Assembly: GCF_030815865.1 (NCBI RefSeq)
Contig: NZ_JAUSXI010000001.1
Coordinates: 2,356,001-2,420,000 of the forward strand
DNA length: 64,000 nt
Direction of reading: 5' to 3'
Source of the DNA: Arthrobacter globiformis
GTDB taxonomy: Bacteria > Actinomycetota > Actinomycetes > Actinomycetales > Micrococcaceae
The notes beneath the pieces are model-generated. The model was not told the DNA's origin, did not search any database, and saw only the letters and a list, made by a program, of their open reading frames with translations. Below, piece after piece: positions 1 through 9,392 of the stretch (the stretch's first letter is position 1; each line of letters opens with the position of its first letter). Position numbers and translations under genes: made by a program.

Positions 1-30
1 AAGATCTTCCCGAGCACGCCTTTGACTCAT

Positions 31-80
31 ATACCCGCTGGGGGTATAAATGTCTAATTGTTAGTACCCCCAGGGGGTAT
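31..80 (+). promoter_or_regulatory. Paired CsoR-like operators before the copper operon
   Basis: Two G/C-tract palindromes lie 20-70 bases before the first gene: ATACCCGCTGGGGGTAT (31-47) and TACCCCCAGGGGGTA (65-79). This is the shape of CsoR/RcnR-family operators, which release copper-sensing repressors when Cu(I) binds. Similar palindromes recur at 7721 and 7750. No csoR gene is present in the window. The assignment to CsoR is inference from motif shape and the copper genes downstream. Confidence 0.6.
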
Positions 81-101
81 CGGAGTAGAAGGGGTCCGAC
101 C

Positions 102-314
102 ATGAACACCAGTGAATTCGAAGTGACCGGCATGACCTGTGGACATTGCGAACTGTCCGTACGGGAAGAGGTTCAGGAGATTCCCAGCGTGGAGTCGGTG
201 GAGGTCAGCCACCGGACGGGCAGGCTGACCGTAACCAACAACCGGCCGTTGGAGCAGGCCGCCATCGTTGCGGCGATCGAGGAAGCCGGCTACCGGGCGG
301 TGCCGGCGGCATGA
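102..314 (+). CDS. copZ: CopZ-like copper chaperone (HMA domain)
   Basis: This 70-residue protein is a single heavy-metal-associated domain with the GMTCGHC metal motif near residues 10-16. Such proteins bind Cu(I) through the two cysteines in the cytosol and pass it to a CopA ATPase or to the regulator. The length is normal for a free-standing chaperone. It is the first gene of a copper operon: its stop overlaps the ATG of the next gene (ATGA), and copA follows. A clear GTCCGACC leader rather than a strong Shine-Dalgarno sequence precedes the start. Confidence 0.88.
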   Translation: MNTSEFEVTGMTCGHCELSVREEVQEIPSVESVEVSHRTGRLTVTNNRPLEQAAIVAAIEEAGYRAVPAA

Positions 315-1285
315 ACGCTGCCGGACGCCTGGGGGCATACGCAGCGGGGTTGGCAGTGGTGTTCACCGGGGCCTTTGCCGCAGCAGGAGCCGCCGTGCCG
401 AAAGAGACGGTAGCGGCATGGACACAATCAGCGGAAGGACACGGCATGGATCACCACGGAACCGGCGGTCACAAAGCAGCATCGGCCAGTACAGATGGGC
501 CAACAACCCCGGGCGTATCGGTGGAGCAGGGCGGCTACGTGCTGCAGGAGGTTTCAGCACCCGGTGTGGTCGGGCAAGCCGGGCAGCTGTCGTTTACGGT
601 CCGCGGCCTTGACGGCGTGCCGGTGACCGACTTTGAGGCCGAGCATGAGAAAGCCCTGCACCTGATCGTGGTGCGCTCTGACGGCACACAGTATCGCCAC
701 GTACATCCGGTGATGGATCCGGCCGGCCGCTGGTCCCTGCCGTGGCAATGGAAGGCCGCCGGCACCTACCGGATCTTTGCCGACATCAAACCGGGCGGTT
801 CTGCCACGGGCATGACCCTGACCCGGACGGTGGATGTGGCGGGGACCTTTGATCCGGAAGCCCTTGCCCCTGTCACCACCGACGAGATCGATGGTTTCCA
901 GGTTTCCCTGAACGGTGACCTCTCAGCCGGCTCGTCCTCGGCGCTGACGGTCAGCGTCACGCGCGACGGCAAGCCGGTGACCAGCCTGGAACCCTACCTG
1001 GGCGCCTATGGCCACCTTGTGGCGCTGCGTGAAGGGGACCTGGCTTACCTGCACGTGCACCCCGAAGGGGCCGAACCGGTCAGGGGAGAAGTCTCCGGAC
1101 CGGACGTGCAGTTCGCCACCACAGCCCCCACCCCTGGACGGTACTACCTCTACTTTGATTTCCAGGTTGACGGACAGGTCCACAGCGCCCGGTTCGTCCT
1201 TGACACCACCGGGTCTGCCCAAACCATCCCCGACAGCAGCACAGGCGCCGACAGCAACACCGACGAGGGGCACAGCGGTCACTGA
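311..1285 (+). CDS. Secreted or membrane-anchored His-rich copper-associated protein
   Basis: The 324-residue product starts at the ATG overlapping the copZ stop, so the two are translationally coupled. Residues about 8-28 form a hydrophobic signal or anchor. A His/Met-rich stretch follows ([12 protein letters not shown]) and the C-terminus is also His-rich (DEGHSGH). The body contains two beta-rich repeats with HLIVVRSDG...YRHVHP and [17 protein letters not shown], a pattern found in actinobacterial proteins beside copA. It probably binds copper outside the membrane or helps deliver it; the molecular function is not established. The codon use is like its neighbours. Confidence 0.75.
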   Translation: MNAAGRLGAYAAGLAVVFTGAFAAAGAAVPKETVAAWTQSAEGHGMDHHGTGGHKAASASTDGPTTPGVSVEQGGYVLQEVSAPGVVGQAGQLSFTVRGLDGVPVTDFEAEHEKALHLIVVRSDGTQYRHVHPVMDPAGRWSLPWQWKAAGTYRIFADIKPGGSATGMTLTRTVDVAGTFDPEALAPVTTDEIDGFQVSLNGDLSAGSSSALTVSVTRDGKPVTSLEPYLGAYGHLVALREGDLAYLHVHPEGAEPVRGEVSGPDVQFATTAPTPGRYYLYFDFQVDGQVHSARFVLDTTGSAQTIPDSSTGADSNTDEGHSGH

Positions 1286-1353
1286 CCCTGACCACCCCAT
1301 CGATCTACCCCACGGGCCCCGAGCGGGCCAGCATCCGCAGAAAGAAGCATCTA

Positions 1354-3669
1354 ATGTCTGAATCCCCGGCCCCGTACCAGGTGCTGGACACCGGTATCGA
1401 ACTCGAGATCGGCGGCATGACCTGCGCTTCGTGCGCCAACCGGATCGAAAAGAAGCTCAACAAGCTTGAGGGCGTCACCGCCACGGTGAACTACGCAACG
1501 GAGAAGGCCCGGGTCAACGCTCCTGCCGGATACGATCCGCAGGCCCTGGTCGCCGAAGTCGAGAAGGCCGGTTACACGGCTACCGTGCCCGCCACGAAGC
1601 AGGAGACCGAGAGCGCAGCGGCCACCGACCGCCCCGATACCGAGCTGCTGGCCCTCAAACACCGTTTGATCGGCAGTGCGATTCTGGCGATTCCGGTCAT
1701 TGCGATGGCAATGATCCCTGCCCTGCAGTTCACGTACTGGCAGTGGCTGTCCCTGGCGATGGCCGCTCCGGTGATCCTCTGGGCGGGCTGGCCGTTCCAC
1801 AAGGCGGCACTCACGAACCTGCGCCACGGCACCGCCACCATGGACACCCTGGTCTCCATGGGCACGGCTGCAGCGTTCCTGTGGTCGATCTATGCCCTGT
1901 TCCTGGGCACCGCCGGAACCCCGGGCATGACCCATCCCTTTGAGCTGACGGTGACGCCGACCAACGGAGCGGGCAACATCTACCTGGAGGTCGGCGCCGG
2001 GCTGATCATGTTCATCCTGGCCGGACGCTACTTCGAGAAGCGCTCCAAGCGCCAGGCCGGCGCCGCACTGCGCGCCCTGCTGGAGCTGGGTTCCAAGGAC
2101 GTGGCCGTGCTGCGCGCCGGGGTTGAAACCCGTATCCCCACCGATCAGCTCGCCGTGGGCGACGAGTTCGTGGTCCGCCCCGGGGAAAAGATCGCCACCG
2201 ACGGCATCATCGTCAGCGGCCGCAGCGCGGTGGACGCGTCAATGCTCACCGGTGAGTCCGTGCCAGTGGAAGTCTTAGAGGGCGACGCGGTGACGGGAGC
2301 GACCGTAAACTCCGGCGGCAGGCTTGTAGTACGCGCCAACCGCGTCGGATCCGACACCCAGCTGGCACAGATGGCCCGGCTCGTGGAAAACGCCCAGTCC
2401 GGCAAGGCTGAAGTGCAGCGGCTGGCCGATCAGGTCTCCGGAGTCTTCGTGCCCATCGTCATCGCCATCGCCGTGGCCACCCTGGCCGCATGGCTCGGCG
2501 CCGGATTCCCGGCCACCGCGGCGTTCACCGCCGCCGTGGCCGTGCTCATCATCGCCTGCCCCTGCGCCCTCGGCCTGGCCACCCCGACCGCGCTGCTGGT
2601 CGGCACAGGCCGCGGCGCCCAGCTGGGCATCCTGATCAAGGGCCCGGAAGTGCTCGAATCCACCCGCAAGGGCGACACCATCGTGCTGGACAAGACCGGC
2701 ACCGTCACCACCGGCAAAATGACGCTGCAGGGCGTGCACACCGCACCCGGCACCGACACTGATGAACTGCTCCGCGTCGCCGGGGCACTGGAGGACGCCT
2801 CCGAGCACCCCATCGCCCAGGCTATCGCCCGCGGCGCCACCGAGCGGGTCGGCGCCCTGCCGGCCCCGGAGTCGTTCGCCAACCACGAGGGACGGGGCGT
2901 GCAGGGAGTGGTCGAAGGACATCTCGTCATCGTCGGACGCGAAACCATGCTGACGGACTGGGCCCTGGAAATGCCGGCGGACCTGGCCAGCGCCAAGACG
3001 CAGGCAGAGACCGCCGGACAAACCGCCGTAGTCGTCGCCTGGGACGGAGAGGTCCGCGGTGTGCTCACAGTTGCCGATGCAATCAAGGACACCAGCGCCG
3101 AGGCCATCACCCACTTCCGAGCCCTCGGCCTGACCCCCATCCTGCTGACCGGCGACAACCGGGCCGTGGCTGAACAGGTCGCAGCCGAGGTCGGCATCGG
3201 ACAGGTCATCGCCGAAGTCCTGCCCCAGGACAAGGTCGACATCATCAAGCGGCTCCAAAAGGAAGGCAAGGTCGTTGCCATGGTCGGCGACGGCGTCAAC
3301 GACGCCGCGGCCCTGGCCCAGGCAGACTTGGGCCTGGCCATGGGCACCGGCACCGACGCCGCCATCGAAGCCGCAGACCTGACCCTGGTCCGCGGGGACC
3401 TGCGCGCGGCAGCCGACGCTATCCGCCTGGCCCGCAAGACCCTGGGCACGATCAAGACCAACCTGTTCTGGGCCTTCGCCTATAACGTGGCCGCGATCCC
3501 GCTGGCAGCATTCGGCCTGCTCAACCCGATGCTCGCCGGTGCCGCGATGGCCTTCTCCAGCGTCTTCGTCGTCAGCAACAGCCTCCGCCTGCGCTCTTTC
3601 AAGAGCCAGTCGGCCAACCCGTCACCGGCCCCTGCCCGCCCGCGCGTGCAGCGACCGGTGGACGCCTAA
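1354..3669 (+). CDS. copA: Copper-translocating P1B-type ATPase CopA
   Basis: This 771-residue inner-membrane pump exports Cu(I) using ATP. It has one N-terminal HMA domain (GMTCASC, residues 21-27), the CPC transport motif at 402-404, the phosphorylated Asp446 in DKTGT, and MVGDGVND at 643-650. The copper-type signature continues in the last helices with Tyr710-Asn711 and Met732-x-x-Ser735-Ser736, which marks the P1B-1 (Cu+/Ag+) subgroup. Full length, no lesion seen. It is the third gene of the operon and follows the His-rich protein after a 68-base gap with an AGAAAGAAG ribosome-binding region. Confidence 0.95.
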   Translation: MSESPAPYQVLDTGIELEIGGMTCASCANRIEKKLNKLEGVTATVNYATEKARVNAPAGYDPQALVAEVEKAGYTATVPATKQETESAAATDRPDTELLALKHRLIGSAILAIPVIAMAMIPALQFTYWQWLSLAMAAPVILWAGWPFHKAALTNLRHGTATMDTLVSMGTAAAFLWSIYALFLGTAGTPGMTHPFELTVTPTNGAGNIYLEVGAGLIMFILAGRYFEKRSKRQAGAALRALLELGSKDVAVLRAGVETRIPTDQLAVGDEFVVRPGEKIATDGIIVSGRSAVDASMLTGESVPVEVLEGDAVTGATVNSGGRLVVRANRVGSDTQLAQMARLVENAQSGKAEVQRLADQVSGVFVPIVIAIAVATLAAWLGAGFPATAAFTAAVAVLIIACPCALGLATPTALLVGTGRGAQLGILIKGPEVLESTRKGDTIVLDKTGTVTTGKMTLQGVHTAPGTDTDELLRVAGALEDASEHPIAQAIARGATERVGALPAPESFANHEGRGVQGVVEGHLVIVGRETMLTDWALEMPADLASAKTQAETAGQTAVVVAWDGEVRGVLTVADAIKDTSAEAITHFRALGLTPILLTGDNRAVAEQVAAEVGIGQVIAEVLPQDKVDIIKRLQKEGKVVAMVGDGVNDAAALAQADLGLAMGTGTDAAIEAADLTLVRGDLRAAADAIRLARKTLGTIKTNLFWAFAYNVAAIPLAAFGLLNPMLAGAAMAFSSVFVVSNSLRLRSFKSQSANPSPAPARPRVQRPVDA

Positions 3670-3701
3670 CCCATCACGCCCAACCCGAAAGGAAACCACT
3701 C

Positions 3702-3961
3702 ATGGGACAGAACACCGGAAGCTGCTGCGGCGGCAAAACCACCACCACCCGGGCCCAGGACCTGAGCCTGACCACCCGCCCCGAACAGGCCGAAGAGACC
3801 ACGGCCTACTGTCAGGTCATGGCCGGCACTCCCGTGGTCAAGGCCGAAGCCGAAGCCAAGGGTCTCTTCGCGACCATAAGGGCCAGCGGTACTGGTTCTG
3901 CTGCCCCGGTTGTGGCCCGGCGTTCGACGCCGACCCCGACAAGTACGCCCAAGCCTGCTGA
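3702..3961 (+). pseudogene. YHS-domain metal-binding protein, split by a frameshift
   Basis: A small gene begins at ATG 3702 behind AAAGGA and encodes MGQNTGSCCGGKTTTTRAQD and a Cys-containing stretch (TAYCQVMAGTPVVKAEAEAKG). Around position 3871 the homology leaves this frame and continues in the next one as DHKGQRYWFCCPGCGPAFDA, ending at TGA 3961. The second half is a classical YHS motif (FCCPGC plus FDADPDKYA). One missing base within TTCGCGACC would join the halves as GLF-RDHKGQRYWFCC, about 86 residues. YHS proteins commonly accompany copper ATPases. It may be a true frameshift mutation or a base-calling error. Confidence 0.72.
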
Positions 3962-4030
3962 TCTGAGGGCATGCACCAGGTGAGAGCAACCGGGCACGAT
4001 GACCTGATCCCTGCCCTCTGCCTCACTTTC

Positions 4031-4080
4031 AGCTCTGCGGTGCTGAGCAGGCCGCCGTGCCGACTCAGCACCGCAGAGCT
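4031..4080. terminator. Strong 17-bp inverted repeat between convergent genes
   Basis: AGCTCTGCGGTGCTGAG (4031-4047) is matched exactly by its reverse complement at 4064-4080, with a 16-base loop. It lies between the end of the copper operon and the end of the minus-strand CGNR gene, so it fits a bidirectional transcription terminator, although neither flank has a long T run. The remaining bases of the roughly 300-base gap (3962-4261) show no gene. Confidence 0.6.
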
Positions 4081-4261
4081 TCAGTGGCCCAAGGAAACCG
4101 TCACGGCCTCATCGCTCCGCGTCCCCACGCCTCGACCCGGCGGGCTGTCTGCGTGATTGGTGGCTTCGATGGCGCCATCAGCTGTCTGCTTTTCTTCTGC
4201 CAGTAAACCTTTGGACATGCTGCTACAGGACACCGGAGGCGCCTGCCGCGCGACGGTCGGC

Positions 4262-4819
4262 CTATCCGGCCTTGTGCCGCTGATAGTGGCGGGCGACCCG
4301 CATCCGATTTCCGCAGCGACTGGGAGAACACCAGCGGCGACGTGGGTTGGAGGGGAGAAAGAGCAAGACGCAGTCTTCGGCCTCGCACTGCCGGATCCGG
4401 AGAAGCGCGGGGTCCGTGAGGAGTTCAACGAGGCTTTCAGCGAGCCATGCAGCCAGTCGCTCGGCCGTTGAGCCAAGACGCCGCCGGCTGGAACTGATCC
4501 CTTCCGCGTTGGCCACCAACTCGAGGACACAAGGAGCCCCCCGCGCCACCCGATTGACTGCCTCGACGTCCTCCTGCCTGAGCGGGATGCTCTGGCGGGC
4601 ACAGTCGATAGCTCGGGCCGCGCACTCACGGACGCATTGAACGGCAGCCAGCTCCGCCAAGCCGACGCTTCCCGGGAGAACCTCCGGACAACGATCGCCC
4701 TGTAGGACCAACCAGGCGCACAGATCCTCCGGCGTGGCAAGGAAGTCACCCTGCGCGAAACGGGTATTGACCAGGTCCAGAGCCAGCGGCTCCCCAACCA
4801 AAGGGGCAAGGTCACTCAT
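4262..4819 (-). CDS. ABATE/CGNR zinc-finger regulator
   Basis: The 185-residue product (MSDLAPLVGEPLALDLVNTR...) has the N-terminal ABATE-type domain and a C-terminal CGNR zinc finger: CEAEDC, then RRRWCSPSRCGNR. The four cysteines should bind zinc. CGNR proteins are thought to be DNA-binding regulators in actinobacteria. The upstream in-frame extension to 5002 is rejected because it overlaps the divergent promoter and lacks family homology. The gene is divergent from the hydrolase at 4906, and paired inverted repeats lie between them, suggesting local control. A second CGNR gene at 10.0 kb shows the same arrangement. Confidence 0.82.
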   Translation of the reverse strand: MSDLAPLVGEPLALDLVNTRFAQGDFLATPEDLCAWLVLQGDRCPEVLPGSVGLAELAAVQCVRECAARAIDCARQSIPLRQEDVEAVNRVARGAPCVLELVANAEGISSSRRRLGSTAERLAAWLAESLVELLTDPALLRIRQCEAEDCVLLFLPSNPRRRWCSPSRCGNRMRVARHYQRHKAG

Positions 4820-4821
4820 AG

Positions 4822-4905
4822 GTCTAATGCTACAGCACCCAGTTTTAGGGGTTAGACTCAAATCCCGTTCGACTAATGCATAAAAGACGAAACAAGGAGT
4901 TAGTC
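4822..4905. promoter_or_regulatory. Divergent promoter region with two spaced inverted repeats
   Basis: The space between the CGNR gene and the hydrolase holds two similar dyads: GTCTAA (4822-4827) with TTAGAC (4852-4857), and GACTAA (4871-4876) with TTAGTC (4900-4905). The arms are 24 and 23 bases apart. The 5' arms also form a direct repeat, GTCTAATGC and GACTAATGC. The second dyad spans the ribosome-binding site of the hydrolase. These are candidate sites for the CGNR protein; that link is inference. Confidence 0.4.
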
Positions 4906-5778
4906 TTGATCCAAGCTTTACCCCATATCGACCACCGCCATGTCGAGGTCGACGGCGTTCGGGTGTTTTTCCGCGAATCACGCCCAGAGCGAGCGGACGC
5001 ACCGGTCCTGCTGCTCCTGCATGGTTTCCCCTCGGGATCCCACCAGTTTCTCCGTCTCATTGACGCGCTCGGCTCGCGCTACCGGGTGATCGCGCCCGAC
5101 CTGCCGGGATTCGGCCATACCGAGGTCCCCGAGGAGTTCGTTTACACGTTCGACAGCCTCGCGGACGTCATCGAAAACTTCGCCCGGCAGCTGGGGCTGT
5201 CCCGGTTTGCGATGTATGTCTTCGACTTCGGCGCCCCGGTCGGGTTCCGTATCGCCGAAAGGCATCCCGAGTGGATCGCCGGGCTGGTGGTGCAGAATGG
5301 CAACGCCTACGAGGAAGGGCTGTCAGAAGCCGCCGGCGGAATCCTCACCATGGATGCCGACGATCCTGCCGCCATCCGGACACTGCGGGACCTTCTTACC
5401 CTTGCCGCAACGCGCAGCCAGTATGAAACAGGGGTTACCGACCCCGGTTTGGTCGCCCCGGAGGGATGGACGCTCGACCAGCACTTCCTGGAGCTCCCGG
5501 GCCGGAAGGACGCCCAACTCTCGTTGCTCTTCGATTACCACAACAACATCGCAAGCTACGGCCGGTGGCAGCACTGGCTCCGCCGGCACACTCCGCCCAC
5601 CCTCATTGTCTGGGGCCGGAACGATCCCTTCTTCATTGAAAAGGGCGCCCGGGCATATCTGCGGGACCTGCCCGGCGCCGAGCTCCACCTCTTCGAGACC
5701 GGCCATTTCGCCCTCGAGACGCACGTGCAGGAGATGGCGCCGCTCATCGCGAAATTCCTCGACCAGTCCTGGAGCTGA
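4906..5778 (+). CDS. Alpha/beta hydrolase, epoxide hydrolase / haloalkane dehalogenase type
   Basis: The start is taken at TTG 4906 because AAGGAG (4894-4899) precedes it by 6 bases; the ATG at 4876 has no such site. The protein (about 290 residues) has the HGFPSGS oxyanion-hole segment, an aspartate in the nucleophile elbow (VFDFGAPVG), an acid in WGRNDPFF and the histidine in ETGHFALETH. An Asp nucleophile points to epoxide hydrolases or haloalkane dehalogenases rather than serine esterases. The substrate cannot be read. It is divergent from a CGNR regulator and followed closely by a DUF6069 gene and a flavoprotein. Confidence 0.82.
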   Translation: MIQALPHIDHRHVEVDGVRVFFRESRPERADAPVLLLLHGFPSGSHQFLRLIDALGSRYRVIAPDLPGFGHTEVPEEFVYTFDSLADVIENFARQLGLSRFAMYVFDFGAPVGFRIAERHPEWIAGLVVQNGNAYEEGLSEAAGGILTMDADDPAAIRTLRDLLTLAATRSQYETGVTDPGLVAPEGWTLDQHFLELPGRKDAQLSLLFDYHNNIASYGRWQHWLRRHTPPTLIVWGRNDPFFIEKGARAYLRDLPGAELHLFETGHFALETHVQEMAPLIAKFLDQSWS

Positions 5779-5781
5779 ACC

Positions 5782-6210
5782 ATGACACTGATGGGTGACA
5801 CAACCCCTGCCCCTTTATCCACCCGGCCGAAGCCGCTGTCCATCGCGCTTTGGCTCTGCATCACCATCTTGGGCAGCGTCGGCGCGAATGCCATGATCGC
5901 ATCATTGGCACGCGCCGCCGGCACGCCCAGCGACTTCCAGCCGCACAATCCCGTGTCCTACACCGTCCTGACCGCAGCCGGGGTACTGGTGGGAGCGCTG
6001 GCTTGGGCCGTCACGCGTTCCGCCTCGAAAAACCCCAGGAAGATGCTCAGTTGGCTCGTGCCGGCCGTCGTCGCGGCCTCCTGCATCCCCGATCTGTTCC
6101 TGCTGGACCAGGGCGGAACAGCCGGCGCCCTGGCCGCAGCGCTCATGCACGTGGCACCAGCAACGATCGCCGTCCCCATCTACCGGCGGCTGCTGCCGCT
6201 TCCGTCCTGA
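5782..6210 (+). CDS. DUF6069 membrane protein
   Basis: The 142-residue product has about four hydrophobic segments (near residues 22-42, 58-80, 88-108 and 112-135) and matches the pattern of DUF6069 proteins, including the polar NPVSYTVLTAAG entry to helix 2 and the late LMHVAPATIAVP helix. No catalytic residues are apparent and no function is known. It begins 3 bases after the hydrolase stop with GGAG seven bases upstream of its ATG, so it is in the same transcript. Confidence 0.72.
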   Translation: MTLMGDTTPAPLSTRPKPLSIALWLCITILGSVGANAMIASLARAAGTPSDFQPHNPVSYTVLTAAGVLVGALAWAVTRSASKNPRKMLSWLVPAVVAASCIPDLFLLDQGGTAGALAAALMHVAPATIAVPIYRRLLPLPS

Positions 6211-6240
6211 CCGCATCGGGACCAGACCACAGGAGAATCC

Positions 6241-7665
6241 ATGAACACCCAATCCACAAACGAGACCTTCGACCTGGCCATCATCGGCGCCGGATCCGCG
6301 GCCAAAGCCGCAGCGATGGAAGCCCGCCGCCAAGGCAAATCCGTTGTCATGATCGAGCGCGGCCACCCCGGCGGCACCTGCCTAAACGTGGGCTGCGTGC
6401 CCTCAAAGCACCTCCTGGCAGCGGCTGCCGCCCGGGCAGGCGCCCACAGCAGCCGCTTCCCCGGAATCACATCCTCTGCAGGCCCCGTCGATCTGGCATC
6501 GCTGATCGCCGACAAAGACGCATTCATCTCAGAACTGCGAGAGCGCGACCACGTCCAAGGCACAGCACAGGCGGGCATCACCCTCCGGCGAGGCACGGCA
6601 TCGTTCTCCGGCGCCGACGATACCGGCGTCTCCCTGAACCTGAGCGGTGACGATGGACAGACCGGGAAGATCACCGCCCACCACGTCCTCATAGCCACTG
6701 GCGCCCAACCGTTCGTGCCGCCCATTCCAGGAATCGGTACCGTGGACTACCTGACGTCCTCGACTTCAATGTCCACACCAGAGCTGCCCGCAACGATCAT
6801 TGTCGTCGGAGCCAACGCCATCGGCCTGGAGCAGGCACAACTGTTCTCCAGACTGGGCACCAAGGTCACCGTCATCGAAGTGGCGGACAGAATCGCACCC
6901 TTCGAGGATCCCGCTATCTCCGCCGCGCTCCGCGAGGCCCTCGCGGCAGAGGACATCGAAATCCTGACAGCGGCCAACCTGACACAGGTCCAGCCGGACG
7001 ATGCCGGCATCCTCGCCACAGTCGAGACCACAGGCACCACCATCCGCATTACGGCCGAGCGGCTCCTGATAGCGACCGGGCGACGTCCGGTCACCGACGA
7101 GCTTGAGCTGGAAACTGTCGGGGTCGCCGTCGGGACGCGCGGCGAGGTCATCGTGGACGAGCACCTGCGCACCTCCCACCCGCGCATCTGGGCCGCCGGC
7201 GACGTTACCGGACACCCGCAATTCGTATACGTGGCAGCAACCCAGGGGACCACCGCGGTGTCCAACGCCTTCGGAGAAGCGCCCCGCGCCGTGGACTACA
7301 CAGTGCTGCCCCGCGTGACGTTCACTTCCCCCGCCGTGGCATCGGTGGGATTGACCCCCGCCCTGGCCGCCGCCGCCGCCGGACAACCGTTCGAGACACG
7401 CGAGCTCCCTCTCGCGTTCGTGCCCCGGGCACTCATCAACCGGAAGACCTCCGGGGTTCTCAAGCTGGTTTCCGACCAAGCTACCGGCCGTCTCCTCGGC
7501 GCCCACATGGTCGGGGAGGAGGCCGGAGAAGTCATCACCTCGGCGACGTATGCGCTGGCAGCAGGCCTCACCGTCCAGCAGCTTGCGACGACTTGGGCGC
7601 CCTTCCTCACAATGGCCGAAGCCCTCAGGATCGCCGCACAAATGCCACCTGCCAGGCAGAACTGA
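6241..7665 (+). CDS. MerA-like FAD-dependent disulfide oxidoreductase
   Basis: This 474-residue flavoprotein belongs to the pyridine nucleotide-disulfide oxidoreductase class I family. It has the FAD fold (IIGAGSAAKAAA), the redox-active GGTCLNVGCVPSK motif, an NAD(P)H fold (IIVVGANAIGLEQAQ) and the dimerization domain with the AHMVGEEAGE segment. It resembles mercuric reductase and dihydrolipoamide dehydrogenase, but lacks both the N-terminal HMA domain and the C-terminal Cys-Cys pair that true MerA needs (the end is MPPARQN). A role in metal or thiol redox is plausible. It follows the DUF6069 gene by 30 bases in the same direction. Confidence 0.8.
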   Translation: MNTQSTNETFDLAIIGAGSAAKAAAMEARRQGKSVVMIERGHPGGTCLNVGCVPSKHLLAAAAARAGAHSSRFPGITSSAGPVDLASLIADKDAFISELRERDHVQGTAQAGITLRRGTASFSGADDTGVSLNLSGDDGQTGKITAHHVLIATGAQPFVPPIPGIGTVDYLTSSTSMSTPELPATIIVVGANAIGLEQAQLFSRLGTKVTVIEVADRIAPFEDPAISAALREALAAEDIEILTAANLTQVQPDDAGILATVETTGTTIRITAERLLIATGRRPVTDELELETVGVAVGTRGEVIVDEHLRTSHPRIWAAGDVTGHPQFVYVAATQGTTAVSNAFGEAPRAVDYTVLPRVTFTSPAVASVGLTPALAAAAAGQPFETRELPLAFVPRALINRKTSGVLKLVSDQATGRLLGAHMVGEEAGEVITSATYALAAGLTVQQLATTWAPFLTMAEALRIAAQMPPARQN

Positions 7666-7720
7666 CGCGAATGAGACCGCCACTCGGCGCTCGAACTTCA
7701 AAGGCGGGCTTGAACTCAGG

Positions 7721-7764
7721 TACCCCCTAGGGGTATCGTTGCAGCGATATACCCCCTAGGGGTA
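7721..7764 (+). promoter_or_regulatory. Two identical CsoR-like palindromes before the efflux pump
   Basis: TACCCCCTAGGGGTA occurs twice, at 7721-7735 and 7750-7764, 29 bases apart (nearly three helical turns). It closely resembles the palindrome at 65-79 before the copper operon. The pair sits about 60 bases before the DHA2 pump start, where a repressor could block transcription. A CsoR, CstR or RcnR-type regulator is implied but not encoded in the window. Confidence 0.6.
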
Positions 7765-7822
7765 TCGCGCTGCAAACTTTGGAAGTGCGGCTGTGATCCC
7801 GCCAGTAAGAAGAGGAATTGTT

Positions 7823-9268
7823 GTGACTGAAAAGGCAGGACAGCGACGCGGTTTGATGCCGCTGCTGGTGATAGCGACCGCGCAGCTGATGCTGGTGCTG
7901 GACGATTCGATCGTTAATATTGCTTTGCCGAGCATCCAGCAGGAACTTGGGATCGATGCCGTGCATCTGCCCTGGATAGTGAACGCCTACATCCTCGCGT
8001 TCGGTGCCCTGCTGCTTCTGGGCGGGCGGATCGGCGACCTCTACGGGCGACGGCGTGCCCTGCAAACGGGCCTCGTTATCTTCGTGCTCGCGTCACTGGT
8101 CGGCGGTCTCGGCCTGAACAGTGGAGCGCTCATTGGCGCCCGGGCCCTCCAGGGGCTGGGAGCGGCGCTGGTCGCACCGAATGCCCTGGCCTTGATCGCC
8201 ACAACCTTTGCCGAGCGCAAGACGCGGGACGCCGCCCTGGCACTGTACGGCGCGATGTCCGGTATCGGAATCGTGATCGGCCTGCTCCTCGGTGGCGTGT
8301 TGACCGGCACCCTGGGTTGGCGGTGGGTGTTCTTCATCAACATCCCCATCGGCATCCTGGTGCTGCTCGGTAGCCGCACGCTTGTTGAAGCGCAGCGTCA
8401 CCCGGGCAGCCTTGATATCAGGGGCGCAGTGCTGGGAACCAGCGGCATGGTCGCCCTGGTGTATGCCATCACCCGCTTTGGGGAGGATGGCTTCACCGAC
8501 CCGATCGGGCTTGGGCTGATCGGCGCCGCACTGGTGCTGCTCGCAGCATTCATCGCCACGCAAGCCCGCAGCCGCACACCGCTGGTCCCTCTGAGCTTGT
8601 TCCGGGACCGCGGCCGCGCCGGCGCCTACGCGTCCATGCTGTTGCTGGCCGTCGGACCGATGGGCACCTTCTATGTGATCACCCTTTACCTCCAGCAGGT
8701 GCAGCACTATAGCCCCTTGCAGACCGGCGCGGGCTGGCTGCCTTTCGCTGCCGGGATAGTCGTCGGAGCCGGCGGCGCTCCCAAACTGCTGAACAAGGTG
8801 GCTCCGCGCGTTATCGCATCAGGGGGCGCTCTGCTCAGTGCGGCGGCAGCCTTCTGGTTCTCCTTCATCCAGGTAGACACGAACTACTGGCTGCGCCTTG
8901 CCCCGGCCATGTTCGTCCTGGCTCTCGGTTTCGGCCTCGGCGTCATTGCCCTGACCCAGGCCGCGGTCTACAACACGGCATCCCACGAGGCCGGCATTGC
9001 CTCCGCACTGCTCAACTCCGCCCAGCAGATCGGCGTGGCCCTGGGATTGGCGGTTCTGGCCGGCATCGCCGCAACCGTCACCGGGACGTCCGAACCAAGC
9101 GCAACAGCGGGCGCTCAACTGGTCGCCGGGTATGGTAGTGCTCTCGCCGTCGCCGCCGGCCTGCTCGCAGCTGCCGGAATATTGGCGGCCACCACCTTGC
9201 CCTCCAAACCAACGGCACAAGCCGATGGCAAGTCCGCCGTGGCTGCGGTGGACCAGCCGAGCCACTAG
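7823..9268 (+). CDS. DHA2-family (EmrB/QacA) MFS efflux transporter
   Basis: The start is set at GTG 7823, behind AGAGGAA; an upstream GTG at 7793 lacks a site. The 481-residue protein has 14 predicted membrane segments, the motif A loop GGRIGDLYGRRR between helices 2 and 3, and the DHA2 helix-1 pattern MLVLDDSIVNIALPSI. Such pumps export drugs, dyes or metabolites with proton antiport. Its promoter carries two CsoR-like palindromes. The downstream AhpD-like gene may be cotranscribed. Confidence 0.88.
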   Translation: MTEKAGQRRGLMPLLVIATAQLMLVLDDSIVNIALPSIQQELGIDAVHLPWIVNAYILAFGALLLLGGRIGDLYGRRRALQTGLVIFVLASLVGGLGLNSGALIGARALQGLGAALVAPNALALIATTFAERKTRDAALALYGAMSGIGIVIGLLLGGVLTGTLGWRWVFFINIPIGILVLLGSRTLVEAQRHPGSLDIRGAVLGTSGMVALVYAITRFGEDGFTDPIGLGLIGAALVLLAAFIATQARSRTPLVPLSLFRDRGRAGAYASMLLLAVGPMGTFYVITLYLQQVQHYSPLQTGAGWLPFAAGIVVGAGGAPKLLNKVAPRVIASGGALLSAAAAFWFSFIQVDTNYWLRLAPAMFVLALGFGLGVIALTQAAVYNTASHEAGIASALLNSAQQIGVALGLAVLAGIAATVTGTSEPSATAGAQLVAGYGSALAVAAGLLAAAGILAATTLPSKPTAQADGKSAVAAVDQPSH

Positions 9269-9392
9269 CACCCGAGACGAAACGCCGGCATGCCAGCCCC
9301 CGACCAGGGCGGCGGGCATATCGGTCGCTGGAGCCCAAGCCGATCGCGGCGGCCGCAGTCTTCCCCCGTCCCAACTCGGTGTGTCGAAACCT

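Noticed and set aside
2275..3461. Minus-strand open frames of more than 300 codons
   Set aside because: Antisense to copA; low-complexity Gly/Asp/His or Ala/Arg/Ser composition.
6241..7665. Assignment as true mercuric reductase (merA)
   Set aside because: The C-terminal Cys-Cys pair and N-terminal HMA domain are missing and no other mer genes are nearby.
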